IMG/VR virus record: IMGVR_UViG_3300011113_000047
Span: 1-31,228 of that record
Strand: one strand, 5' to 3'
Length of the DNA: 31,228 nt
Source: a virus
The first letter of the stretch is position 1, and every line of letters starts with the position of its first letter. Under the pieces are notes generated by a model. The model saw only the letters and a program-made list of their open reading frames with translations, did not search any database and was not told the DNA's origin. Below are positions 7,238-13,958 of the stretch, piece by piece. The position numbers were made by a program, and so were the translations under genes.

Positions 7238-8266
7238 ATGGTAACTACTGGCTCAGTCAGCGCACAGTTCCAGACGTACTTCTCGAAGGCGTTGTTGGAA
7301 CGTGCAATCCCGCTCCTCCAAATGGAGCAGTTCGCAATGAAAACCCCCTACCCGACCAAAACGGGTGGAAACAAAACGATTCGGTTCTTCCGCTTCGGTG
7401 ATCCCAGCATCTCTGCGATCGCTGCTCTTTCGGAAGGAACGACTCCTGGTTCCGGTGACGAGCGTGATCTCACGCTGTCCTCGGTTGAAGCAACCCTGGT
7501 GCAATATGGTTCTAAAATCATCCTCACGGATGTCGTGCTAGCCACGGAACTTTTTAGTCACCTCGCCCAGGCCACTAAACAACTTGGCGAAGATGCCGCC
7601 CTTCACGCTGACACCCTGTGTCACCGCGCATTGGTGCAGGATTCCTCGACCAGCACCGGAACCGGTGTAGCCACCAAGTCTTATGCCCGTTATGCTCAGA
7701 ATACGACTAACGGCACGACCTGGGCTACCTCGTCCGTTGCTAATAGCGCGATGACATCCACCGACTTGCTCGATGGTGCCACTTCGTTATTCATCGCCCG
7801 CGCTCCCAAGATCAAGGACGGCTACGCGCTTGTCGCGCACCCTGCCGTTATCCGTGACTTGCAGCAGGATGACGATTGGTTGAAGGTTTCGAGCTATTCG
7901 AATCCTGATGCCATCTTCAAAGGTGAAATTGGCAAGTTGTTTGGCGTGTCGGTCATTTCTTCGACCAACGTCCAGACCTTCAATACCTCCGCCTCCGGAA
8001 TCGCTGAAAACAGCGTTGGAACAACTGGTGCTAACACCGGCTACGCCAACGTTCTCCTCGGTGGTGGCGCGTTTGGTGTTCCTAGCTTGTCCTCCCTCGC
8101 GGCTTCCGGCTCGCCCTTCGCTCCGAAGGTGTCGATCCTCGATGCTCCCGATAAGAGCGACCCGTATGGACAGCGTATCGTTGCGTCCTTCAAGACGTTC
8201 TACGCAGCCAAGCAACTCGATCCTCGGTTCTTCCGAGTCATCGTTGCGAAGTCCAACTACAGCTAA
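7238..8266 (+). CDS. Major capsid protein, N4-gp56 family
   Basis: 342 aa. The N-terminal pattern QFQTYFSKALLERAIPLLQMEQFA followed by KTPYPTKTGGNKTIRFFRF and LSEGTTP matches the N4-gp56 type of HK97-fold capsid proteins. The central ...ALVAHPAVIRDL... and FGVSVISS segments are also typical of that family. It forms the icosahedral shell. A weak AAGGA ribosome site lies upstream. GC content is higher than in surrounding genes and codons look well chosen, as expected for the most abundant virion protein. Assignment is firm. Confidence 0.93.
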   Translation: MVTTGSVSAQFQTYFSKALLERAIPLLQMEQFAMKTPYPTKTGGNKTIRFFRFGDPSISAIAALSEGTTPGSGDERDLTLSSVEATLVQYGSKIILTDVVLATELFSHLAQATKQLGEDAALHADTLCHRALVQDSSTSTGTGVATKSYARYAQNTTNGTTWATSSVANSAMTSTDLLDGATSLFIARAPKIKDGYALVAHPAVIRDLQQDDDWLKVSSYSNPDAIFKGEIGKLFGVSVISSTNVQTFNTSASGIAENSVGTTGANTGYANVLLGGGAFGVPSLSSLAASGSPFAPKVSILDAPDKSDPYGQRIVASFKTFYAAKQLDPRFFRVIVAKSNYS

Positions 8267-8273
8267 TAATTAA

Positions 8274-8645
8274 ATGGGAACCATGCTAGTTATTGGTATG
8301 GGACCTCGGAAAGGCGGGGAGGGTGAAACCTCCCCGTCTTCTCCTTCATCTGAAAAACCTATGAAAAAAATGGCGAAAGCCGGTATGGTGATGCTTCCTG
8401 TTTCCAAGTTCGAAATGAACGATGGGACAGAAGATGTATCTCCAGAAGTAGGTGATTCCGTTGAACTCTCCGGAACGATTCACATGATCGAGAATGGTAT
8501 TGCCCACGTTAATGTGGAACATGCTATGACCGAGAATGAATCCAAGGACAAGTCGGAAGACATGTCCGAGGGTGAAGATTCGTCCTCCGAAGAAGAGCGG
8601 ATGATGAAGATGGCAGAGGAATCGGACAAGAAGAACTATAGCTGA
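8274..8645 (+). CDS. Acidic, Met-rich hypothetical protein after the capsid gene
   Basis: 123 aa. It has a short hydrophobic start, a Ser/Pro-rich linker, a compact middle (VGDSVELSGTIHMIENGIAHVNV, residues about 63-85) that looks like a small beta fold, and a very acidic C-terminus of Glu, Ser, Lys and Met. ATG 8274 and ATG 8283 are both possible starts, neither with a good ribosome site. The position just after the capsid gene suggests a capsid-associated or assembly protein, but no family is recognised. Confidence 0.7.
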   Translation: MGTMLVIGMGPRKGGEGETSPSSPSSEKPMKKMAKAGMVMLPVSKFEMNDGTEDVSPEVGDSVELSGTIHMIENGIAHVNVEHAMTENESKDKSEDMSEGEDSSSEEERMMKMAEESDKKNYS

Positions 8646-8646
8646 T

Positions 8647-8937
8647 ATGCCTGTTTACCAGTACGAAGACACCAGAAATGGTAATGTTGTCGAACTGGAA
8701 AAGGCAGTAGCCGAAAGGGACTCTGTCCCTAGTTATCTTAAAAGATTCACAGTCCCTCAAAGATTGGCCCTAGTGGGGGTTGGCGAACCCCTCGACAACC
8801 CGCTGGGAGTTAATCAAACAAATTTGATGAAGGGGTACTACCGCCAGGAGCAAAAGCTTGGCAGTAGATTCAAAAGTAAGTTCACGCCAGATAGCATCAA
8901 ACGTGCAACTTTAAGGAGAAAAAAATATGGCGAATGA
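8647..8937 (+). CDS. Hypothetical protein with FmdB-like N-terminus lacking Cys
   Basis: 96 aa. MPVYQYEDTRNGNVVE looks like the first strand-turn of the FmdB zinc-ribbon family (MPxYxYxCxxC), but all zinc-binding Cys are absent, so any similarity is structural at best. The middle (VPSYLKRFTVPQRLALVG) is basic, as is the C-terminus (IKRATLRRKKYGE). It overlaps the next gene by 11 bases, and its end carries that gene's AAGGAG ribosome site. No function is known; a small head or tail attachment protein is possible. Confidence 0.65.
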   Translation: MPVYQYEDTRNGNVVELEKAVAERDSVPSYLKRFTVPQRLALVGVGEPLDNPLGVNQTNLMKGYYRQEQKLGSRFKSKFTPDSIKRATLRRKKYGE

Positions 8938-9121
8938 ATTTGCACGAAGCGCACGAAAGGCCAAGGGAAAAGCTATCCGCTTTGATACCCAGGGTCAGAC
9001 AAACGTAATTGAGTTTACGGCAAGCTCCAGCGGCGGCACGGTTAATACTGTTGCGACATCCCCCGCATCCTTGAACGTAACGCTCAACGGAACGTCTTAC
9101 AGAATCGCATTGCACACTTAA
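8927..9121 (+). CDS. Small beta-rich hypothetical protein
   Basis: 64 aa beginning MANEFARSARKAKGKAI, a basic N-terminal arm, then Thr/Ser/Asn-rich alternating strands (GGTVNTVATSPASLNVTLNG). A strong AAGGAG ribosome site precedes ATG 8927 although the gene starts inside the previous one, which shows it is meant to be well translated. It could be a minor virion or decoration protein. It is the first of three small beta-rich proteins in a row. Confidence 0.65.
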   Translation: MANEFARSARKAKGKAIRFDTQGQTNVIEFTASSSGGTVNTVATSPASLNVTLNGTSYRIALHT

Positions 9122-9125
9122 TTGT

Positions 9126-9362
9126 ATGCGACTCTTATCCCGCCTTACGCTTGGTAATGCTGGGACAATTATCGCATCGTCAGCTTCCACTAATACTGGA
9201 AGCTACGATGCGGTGACTGCTCTTACATTATCCACAGCTACGCTTGTTATTAGTGGTGCTACAAGCACGGCTACATTTAATGCAGGCGTAACAGTTTATG
9301 GTGACATTGATCAAGTTGCACTTACCGGCGGGGCAATGGCAATTTACAACCGCAAGGATTAA
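9126..9362 (+). CDS. Small beta-rich protein, related to the next gene
   Basis: 78 aa, almost free of charged residues, rich in Thr, Ser, Ala and Gly. Its C-terminal half (NAGVTVYGDIDQVALTGGAMAIYN) aligns by eye with GSGNVIYGEFDSYTAGTGTVIGYKAG of the following gene, so the two are probably paralogues or share a fold. ATG 9126 follows the upstream stop by four bases and has no ribosome site, so translation probably depends on re-initiation. A role as a small head decoration or fibre-base protein is plausible but unproven. Confidence 0.6.
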   Translation: MRLLSRLTLGNAGTIIASSASTNTGSYDAVTALTLSTATLVISGATSTATFNAGVTVYGDIDQVALTGGAMAIYNRKD

Positions 9363-9370
9363 GGAGAAAT

Positions 9371-9610
9371 ATGTCGAGAGCATTAGATAAATTTCAAGGT
9401 CAATACGGGTTTTCAGTTGGTACGCAAGGAACAGCTACGGCTGGATATTGGGCAATTCAAATGCTCACAGACACCACGTTTAGTGCAATTAGTGGAAGAT
9501 ATGATGGAACACTTACTGGAATTACCATTGGATCTGGTAATGTGATTTATGGTGAATTTGATAGTTACACTGCCGGAACTGGCACTGTGATTGGCTACAA
9601 AGCTGGGTAA
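9371..9610 (+). CDS. Small beta-rich virion-type protein, paralogue of the preceding gene
   Basis: 79 aa beginning MSRALDKFQGQYGFSVGTQG. It carries strands separated by Gly/Thr turns, including GSGNVIYGEFDSYTAGTG near the end that resembles the upstream protein. AAGGAG lies 4 bases before the ATG, a slightly close but strong ribosome site. I recall similar small proteins between capsid and fibre genes in environmental phages. Function unknown; a decoration or fibre-linked role is inferred from position and composition. Confidence 0.65.
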   Translation: MSRALDKFQGQYGFSVGTQGTATAGYWAIQMLTDTTFSAISGRYDGTLTGITIGSGNVIYGEFDSYTAGTGTVIGYKAG

Positions 9611-9627
9611 TTTTGGGAATAGTCAAA

Positions 9628-9655
9628 GTGCCAAATGGATTTAATTCATTGGCGC
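9628..9655 (+). terminator. Terminator-like stem-loop after the small beta-rich genes
   Basis: GTGCCAA-ATG (9628-9637) pairs with CATTGGCGC (9647-9655), giving about nine pairs including one G-T pair and one bulged A, around a 9-base loop. It is followed by AT-rich sequence with a TTTT at about 9664 rather than a long U tract, so termination would be partial. It lies in the 64-base gap before the AT-rich LamG gene and could mark a transcript boundary. Confidence 0.4.
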
Positions 9656-9674
9656 ATGATTAAATTTTAATTAT

Positions 9675-10418
9675 ATGCCAAGATTAGCATTAGGACTTGG
9701 GGTTCAAAGCTTGCGCAAAACTGGTGGTGGCTCACAAATACCTCAATCTGGCTTATCTCTTTGGCTCAAGGCCGATGCTGGAGTTACTCTTTCCGGATCT
9801 GATGTAACAGCATGGTTGGATCAAAGTGGAAACGGTAAAAATTCTACATCAGAAATAAGTCCAACATTTGTAAGTAATGCAAAAAATGGAAAGCCAGCAT
9901 TCGCTTTTGCTGGTAGCAGAATGGTAGGGCAAGGAATATTTAGCGGATCAGCAGCAAGAACATTTTTTGTTGTTTATTATACTGATAACGAAGAAACAAA
10001 TTCCAATACAGTATGCGGCCAGAGCAATCTTAATGCTAATGATTCTGGAACATTCTTTATGATCCAAGCAAGGAATGATGGTCTAAATTCAAGTCCATAT
10101 TTAGCTGGATATGGAGCAGACATAGCAGGACCATCATACGAAAATAATGTATGGAAAATTGCTACTGCTGATTATGATGGAACGACTGCAAATCTTTATT
10201 CAAATGGTACTATTGCTGGATCTTCCGAACTTTCACTTGATACATATAATTCTGGAAATTGTTTTATTATAGGAGCTTATTATGACATGAATCAACAAGA
10301 TTATCTTGAATATTTTTATGGAAAATTATGTGAAATTATATCTTATAGCAGAAAATTAAGTGGTACAGAACGCCAGCAAGTTGAGGCGTATTTAAATACA
10401 AAATATGCGATTTATTAA
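9675..10418 (+). CDS. LamG/concanavalin A-like carbohydrate-binding protein
   Basis: 247 aa. After a short basic start and Gly linker, GLSLWLKADAGV..., TAWLDQSGNG and later ...NVWKIATADYDGTTANLYSNGTIAG and YFYGKLCEIISYSRKLSGTERQQVEAYLNTKY follow the LamG/ConA-like sandwich pattern with its typical closing helix. Such domains bind glycans, so an adhesin or virion surface role in host recognition is likely. The gene is clearly more AT-rich than its neighbours and uses many AAT, GAT, ATA and TTA codons, which suggests recent acquisition. No ribosome site is seen before ATG 9675. Confidence 0.8.
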   Translation: MPRLALGLGVQSLRKTGGGSQIPQSGLSLWLKADAGVTLSGSDVTAWLDQSGNGKNSTSEISPTFVSNAKNGKPAFAFAGSRMVGQGIFSGSAARTFFVVYYTDNEETNSNTVCGQSNLNANDSGTFFMIQARNDGLNSSPYLAGYGADIAGPSYENNVWKIATADYDGTTANLYSNGTIAGSSELSLDTYNSGNCFIIGAYYDMNQQDYLEYFYGKLCEIISYSRKLSGTERQQVEAYLNTKYAIY

Positions 10419-10536
10419 ACCAATTTTAATTTCTGTTCTTTTATCGTCCTGCTCGCCTAATGTGAAATCTAAAACAGACCTTCCACGCTATAGCGACATG
10501 GGCGCAGCCGAGGATGCTGGAAAGGTTAAACCATGA
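10405..10536 (+). CDS. Second small lipoprotein (43 aa)
   Basis: Starts at ATG 10405 inside the end of the LamG gene in another frame. The sequence MRFIKPILISVLLSSC is a compact lipoprotein signal with lipobox LSSC and lipidated Cys16, leaving a mature peptide of 28 aa (CSPNVKSKTDLPRYSDM...). Its stop overlaps the next start as ATGA. The pairing with an XhlA-like membrane protein suggests a second lysis-type or envelope-active gene pair. The mature part is shorter than usual for an outer spanin. The signal is convincing; the role is inferred. Confidence 0.65.
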   Translation: MRFIKPILISVLLSSCSPNVKSKTDLPRYSDMGAAEDAGKVKP

Positions 10537-10760
10537 GCGAAGACCAGGTATGGGAGCTTGAAATCAGGCTTGCAAGGATGGAGGAGCGTCAAGTCCAATT
10601 ATACGCTATGGTGGAAAGGTCACTTGCTTTCCATGGGGATGTTGCTAATAGATTAGGTGCGCTGGAGCATCTTCGGACGAAGGTTCTGGCTGTAGCTGGG
10701 CTAATAGGGCTTGCCTGCTCAATGGCCTGGGATGTCCTTAAAAACCGCCTTTCTAACTAG
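10533..10760 (+). CDS. XhlA-like membrane protein: coiled coil plus C-terminal TM
   Basis: 75 aa. Residues 1-45 are charged heptads (WELEIRLARMEERQVQLYAM...), then a hydrophobic segment (TKVLAVAGLIGLACSMAWDVL, about 48-68) and a short basic end. This layout, a cytosolic coiled coil followed by one TM near the C-terminus, is that of XhlA-type proteins that help holins in lysis, and of some inner-membrane spanin parts. It is ATGA-coupled to the lipoprotein gene upstream and its end is followed by an AGGAG site for the fibre gene. Family similarity is by layout, not by a decisive motif. Confidence 0.6.
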   Translation: MSEDQVWELEIRLARMEERQVQLYAMVERSLAFHGDVANRLGALEHLRTKVLAVAGLIGLACSMAWDVLKNRLSN

Positions 10761-10768
10761 GAGACTAA

Positions 10769-11473
10769 ATGCCTACCCTCGGAACACAGACAATCAGCAG
10801 TAGTTACGCACAGCTTATCAAGACGTTCACTACTGGTGGTCTTGACGGATCATTGCAGGTTATTACTGATGGCGATAATACGTCCTCAGCCTTATCTCTT
10901 AGCACTACTGGAGTAAGCAGTACCGGATCTTTCTCGGTTGATGGAGCGTCAACACTTTCTGGACTTGTTACTTTTGGAACAAGCCTTACGGCCTCTACTG
11001 GTACGGCTACAATTGGCACGTTGTTTGCATCTGGCCCAGCGACATTTGGAACTAGTTTTACGGCTTCTACTGGTACGGCAACGATTGGTACTCAGATTGT
11101 AAACACATCCACGATTGGCACGCTTGGCGTAACAAATACTGCAACAGTTGGTACTTTGAGGGTTGGAGCATCTGGCCCAAAGCTTACAGCAGTTAGTTAT
11201 GGGACGGCAGCGTTTACATCTGCTACAGTTAGCGCACATAACGTAGCAGACTCTACAACTGGAACCTTCGCTCTAACTGGCGTGACTCTTGGTGACATCG
11301 TTTTCGGCTCGCTCAACTCTTTAGGCTCGGCTACTGGCACAGTTAATATCGGTTTGTCACTATATCCACAAACAACAGATGTTGTTCGCTACTCTATCCA
11401 AAACCAGGGCGCAACCGCTGGCACAATCCCTGCTGGTACGTTCTTCGCAACCGCAATGAGGTTTACAGCTTAA
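10769..11473 (+). CDS. Thr/Gly/Ala-rich fibre-like protein with internal repeat
   Basis: 234 aa with very few charges. The middle is built of short beta units of the form TGTATIGT and SGPATFGTS, with a clear 24-residue tandem repeat near residues 69-116 (FGTSLTASTGTATIGT... then FGTSFTASTGTATIGT...). The C-terminal part (GTVNIGLSLYPQTTDVVRYSIQN...) looks globular and could be a tip or collar domain. These features suit a trimeric fibre shaft. An AGGAG ribosome site precedes ATG 10769. It lies two bases from the next fibre gene, and both share the TAGTTTGTA-like repeat style. Confidence 0.72.
   Translation: MPTLGTQTISSSYAQLIKTFTTGGLDGSLQVITDGDNTSSALSLSTTGVSSTGSFSVDGASTLSGLVTFGTSLTASTGTATIGTLFASGPATFGTSFTASTGTATIGTQIVNTSTIGTLGVTNTATVGTLRVGASGPKLTAVSYGTAAFTSATVSAHNVADSTTGTFALTGVTLGDIVFGSLNSLGSATGTVNIGLSLYPQTTDVVRYSIQNQGATAGTIPAGTFFATAMRFTA
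10973..11116 (+). repeat. Two tandem 72-base repeats in the fibre gene
   Basis: The unit starting TTTGGAACAAGCCTTACGG at 10973 recurs at 11045 as TTTGGAACTAGTTTTACGG, exactly 72 bases (24 codons) later. The first 48 bases are strongly conserved, mainly with third-position differences, while the rest diverges. GCATCTGGCCCA also occurs twice (about 11028 and 11169). This reflects shaft growth by duplication. Confidence 0.75.
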
Positions 11474-11474
11474 T

Positions 11475-13100
11475 ATGGCAAACATAATCAATCGTCAGCA
11501 GACGTTCTCCACAAATGGTACTGTTACTGCGGCTGGACTACATAACCTAATTGATACTGCGCTTGTCAACTCTGCGATCATTAAGAATCAGCAAGAAGTA
11601 ACAACGATTGGTACCGCCGATTTGTTGCTCATTGCACCGGACAGCGTTGACGCTTCACTAGCTCCACGGAAAGTAACAGTCCAGAATCTTCTTGATGATG
11701 GACTTACTTCTGGAACTTTTACAAGCCTAAACCTTACAGGTGCGTTGACCTATGGTACTGCAACTGGAAACAATACAGTTAGCACTACTGCCACAATTTC
11801 TACCGCCACAATTTCAAGACTTACGGCTGGTACAACCACATCAACTGCGGCCACGATTACTAATGGAACGATCACTACTGGATTAATTCCAACCCTGACT
11901 GCCGGAACTACAACTGGAACTGCTGGGATCTTCACATCTGGAACAGTTTCCACGCTCAATAGCACAACTGGAACAATTGGAAATCTGTCCACAACCCTTG
12001 CTGGTGACTTCACCATCAGTCAGGGAACTGGAACGCTCGGAACAACTGGTGCAACACTTGGAACTTACGGCGGATCAACATCTGTTCCAGTTCTTGCTAT
12101 TAACGCAAAGGGGCAAGTTACAAGCACTGGCACGGCTGCAATTTCAAGTGGATTAACCGGATTCCGCAACCGCATCATCAATGGAGACATGCGGATCGAT
12201 CAGAGGAATGCTGGGGCAAGTCAGACCTTCACGGCTGCTGCTGCCTTGGCCTATTCGGTAGATCGTTTCTACGGCTACTGCACAGGTGCGAATGTAACAG
12301 GTCAAAGAGTTGCTGGAACATCTCCAAATGAATTTGTTTATCGTTTTACTGGTGCGGCATCAGTAACTGCAATTGGATTTGGAACTAGGCTTGAGGCCAC
12401 CAATACTACTGATCTCGCTGGCTCAACAGCCACTTTGTCAGTCCAGCTTGCAAATAGTTTGCTTACATCTGTTACATGGACTGCTTACTATGCCAGCACT
12501 AAAGACGCATTTGGAACATTAGCAAGTCCAACTAGAACTCAAATTGCTACTGGAACATTTACAGTTACATCAACCCTTACAACCTATAATACTCAAATTT
12601 CAATTCCTTCGGCAGCAACAACAGGAATTGAGATTGTATTTACAGTTGGAGCGCAAACCAGCGGAACCTGGACGATTGATAATGTGCAACTCGAAGCAGG
12701 CTCAACCGCAACCGAGTTTGAGCGCAGGCCGTATGGGACGGAGTTGGCGTTGTGTCAGAGGTATTATTCTAAGTCGTATGATGACGGAACTGCCGTTGGG
12801 ACGGCGACAACTCTTGGTTTAGTTCACGCTGGTAAACTCTCAGCCTCTTCTTATGGGTATGCGTCTGTAAATTATGACGTTAAAATGAGAACTATCCCAT
12901 CCGTTCAATACTGGGACGGTGGAGGAAACGCCAATAAGTTTTCTTATCTACCAGAAAGTTCAGCAGGAACAACTTTTACTCATAATGTTTCACCAGCACA
13001 ACCGCCATTCAACACTTCGTCCAGATCATTTTGCGTAGCCGCAAGTGCTGATATTGTTAGTACATCATTCTTACACTATGCGTCATCTGCGGAGTTATAA
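11475..13100 (+). CDS. Tail fibre / receptor-binding protein with carbohydrate-binding-like C-terminus
   Basis: 541 aa. Residues 1-75 form an attachment-type N-terminus; about 76-225 are Thr/Gly/Ala shaft repeats (LTAGTTTSTAATITNGTITTG and similar). At 229-246 comes GFRNRIINGDMRIDQRNA, a motif I recall from many phage tail proteins, opening a beta-sandwich domain. Near 405-430 the pattern VQLEAGSTATEFERRPYGTELALCQRYY is equally typical, and the last 110 residues are unique, likely the host-contact tip. The protein probably recognises the cell surface. It follows the smaller fibre protein immediately and precedes a short companion gene. Confidence 0.85.
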   Translation: MANIINRQQTFSTNGTVTAAGLHNLIDTALVNSAIIKNQQEVTTIGTADLLLIAPDSVDASLAPRKVTVQNLLDDGLTSGTFTSLNLTGALTYGTATGNNTVSTTATISTATISRLTAGTTTSTAATITNGTITTGLIPTLTAGTTTGTAGIFTSGTVSTLNSTTGTIGNLSTTLAGDFTISQGTGTLGTTGATLGTYGGSTSVPVLAINAKGQVTSTGTAAISSGLTGFRNRIINGDMRIDQRNAGASQTFTAAAALAYSVDRFYGYCTGANVTGQRVAGTSPNEFVYRFTGAASVTAIGFGTRLEATNTTDLAGSTATLSVQLANSLLTSVTWTAYYASTKDAFGTLASPTRTQIATGTFTVTSTLTTYNTQISIPSAATTGIEIVFTVGAQTSGTWTIDNVQLEAGSTATEFERRPYGTELALCQRYYSKSYDDGTAVGTATTLGLVHAGKLSASSYGYASVNYDVKMRTIPSVQYWDGGGNANKFSYLPESSAGTTFTHNVSPAQPPFNTSSRSFCVAASADIVSTSFLHYASSAEL

Positions 13101-13103
13101 CTT

Positions 13104-13247
13104 ATGTATAAGCTAACAAATACAAATTCAGTTTTTAGAATAGCGGACAATTCAATTATACCGTTTTGTGACGAAAATTCAGACTACCAAGCCTATCTCA
13201 AATGGCTTTCCGAAGGTAATACTCCTCTCCCTCCAGACCAAGAGTAA
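13104..13247 (+). CDS. Short tail-fibre companion protein (47 aa)
   Basis: Begins ATG 13104, three bases after the fibre stop, and encodes MYKLTNTNSVFRIADNSIIP ... DYQAYLKWLSEGNTPLPPDQE. The ending W-L-x-x-G-N-T-P-L-P-x-D is one I recall from small proteins and fibre-assembly C-termini encoded just behind phage fibre genes. It may help fold or attach the fibre. No strong ribosome site is visible, so coupling with the fibre gene is likely. The gene is supported by fit between neighbours and the motif. Confidence 0.65.
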   Translation: MYKLTNTNSVFRIADNSIIPFCDENSDYQAYLKWLSEGNTPLPPDQE

Positions 13248-13250
13248 TCA

Positions 13251-13949
13251 ATGACCCTAACTGAAATCGCCCAATACGCAGGCGAGAAGGTTGGTAAAAC
13301 CGACTCGGATACGCTTACCTTCTTGCAGAAAGCAGCAAGCTTGGCCTATCGGCGCGTATGGGATTTTGCGCCCTGGCGTGAGACTGTAACAAATTCGACA
13401 TATTCTGTTGGAACAACCCGTCTTATTACTTTGGGGACAAATGTAGAAACGCCTCTTTCGGTTGCTTACAATGATGCAGAGGTTGACCCAATTGACCTAG
13501 CAACAATCATTAGCCAAGACCCTGGATTGCTTTCCGATGATCGAACAGGAGATCCGGATACATATCATTTTACAGGCCGCAATAGCAACGGAGTTGCAGA
13601 ACTAAATCTTTACCCAAGGCTAAAAACGGCTGGAACAACTCCTTTGCGTGTGGTGGAGAAGCTAAAATGTCTAACCCGCACAAACATCATTGTTGACTTC
13701 CCGCCATCTCAAGCCGCGCTGGATGACGAACTTCGATTGCCCCACGTCCATCACCTGGTTCTTGCTTTGACTCATTCTGATGCCCTGGAGCGTGAACGGC
13801 AGTACGCAAAAGCACAGGCAATTACACAGAGTGCAAACGCTGATTTGGCTTTGATGGCTAACTATGAGTTGAGCCAAGTTGGTGGCGTGAAGCAGATCAC
13901 ACCACAGAGTCTTGGCGAGTTAACCATCGAAGAAATGTTTTCGGCCTAA
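13251..13949 (+). CDS. Neck adaptor / tail tubular A-like protein
   Basis: 232 aa. The opening (MTLTEIAQYAGEKVGKTDSDTLTFLQKAASLAYRRVWDFAPW) is helical and of the type seen in gp4/gp11-like head-to-tail adaptors of podoviruses, followed by beta segments and a C-terminal helical bundle (HHLVLALTHSDALERERQYAKAQAI) that would pack on the portal. Such proteins form a ring below the portal and receive the tail nozzle. Directly followed by the nozzle protein, with GGGAGG ribosome site between. Assigned by layout and synteny. Confidence 0.75.
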   Translation: MTLTEIAQYAGEKVGKTDSDTLTFLQKAASLAYRRVWDFAPWRETVTNSTYSVGTTRLITLGTNVETPLSVAYNDAEVDPIDLATIISQDPGLLSDDRTGDPDTYHFTGRNSNGVAELNLYPRLKTAGTTPLRVVEKLKCLTRTNIIVDFPPSQAALDDELRLPHVHHLVLALTHSDALERERQYAKAQAITQSANADLALMANYELSQVGGVKQITPQSLGELTIEEMFSA

Positions 13950-13958
13950 GGGAGGCTT

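Noticed and set aside
8647-8937. Zinc-ribbon FmdB regulator
   Set aside because: Only the MPVYQY opening resembles that family; every metal-binding Cys is missing.
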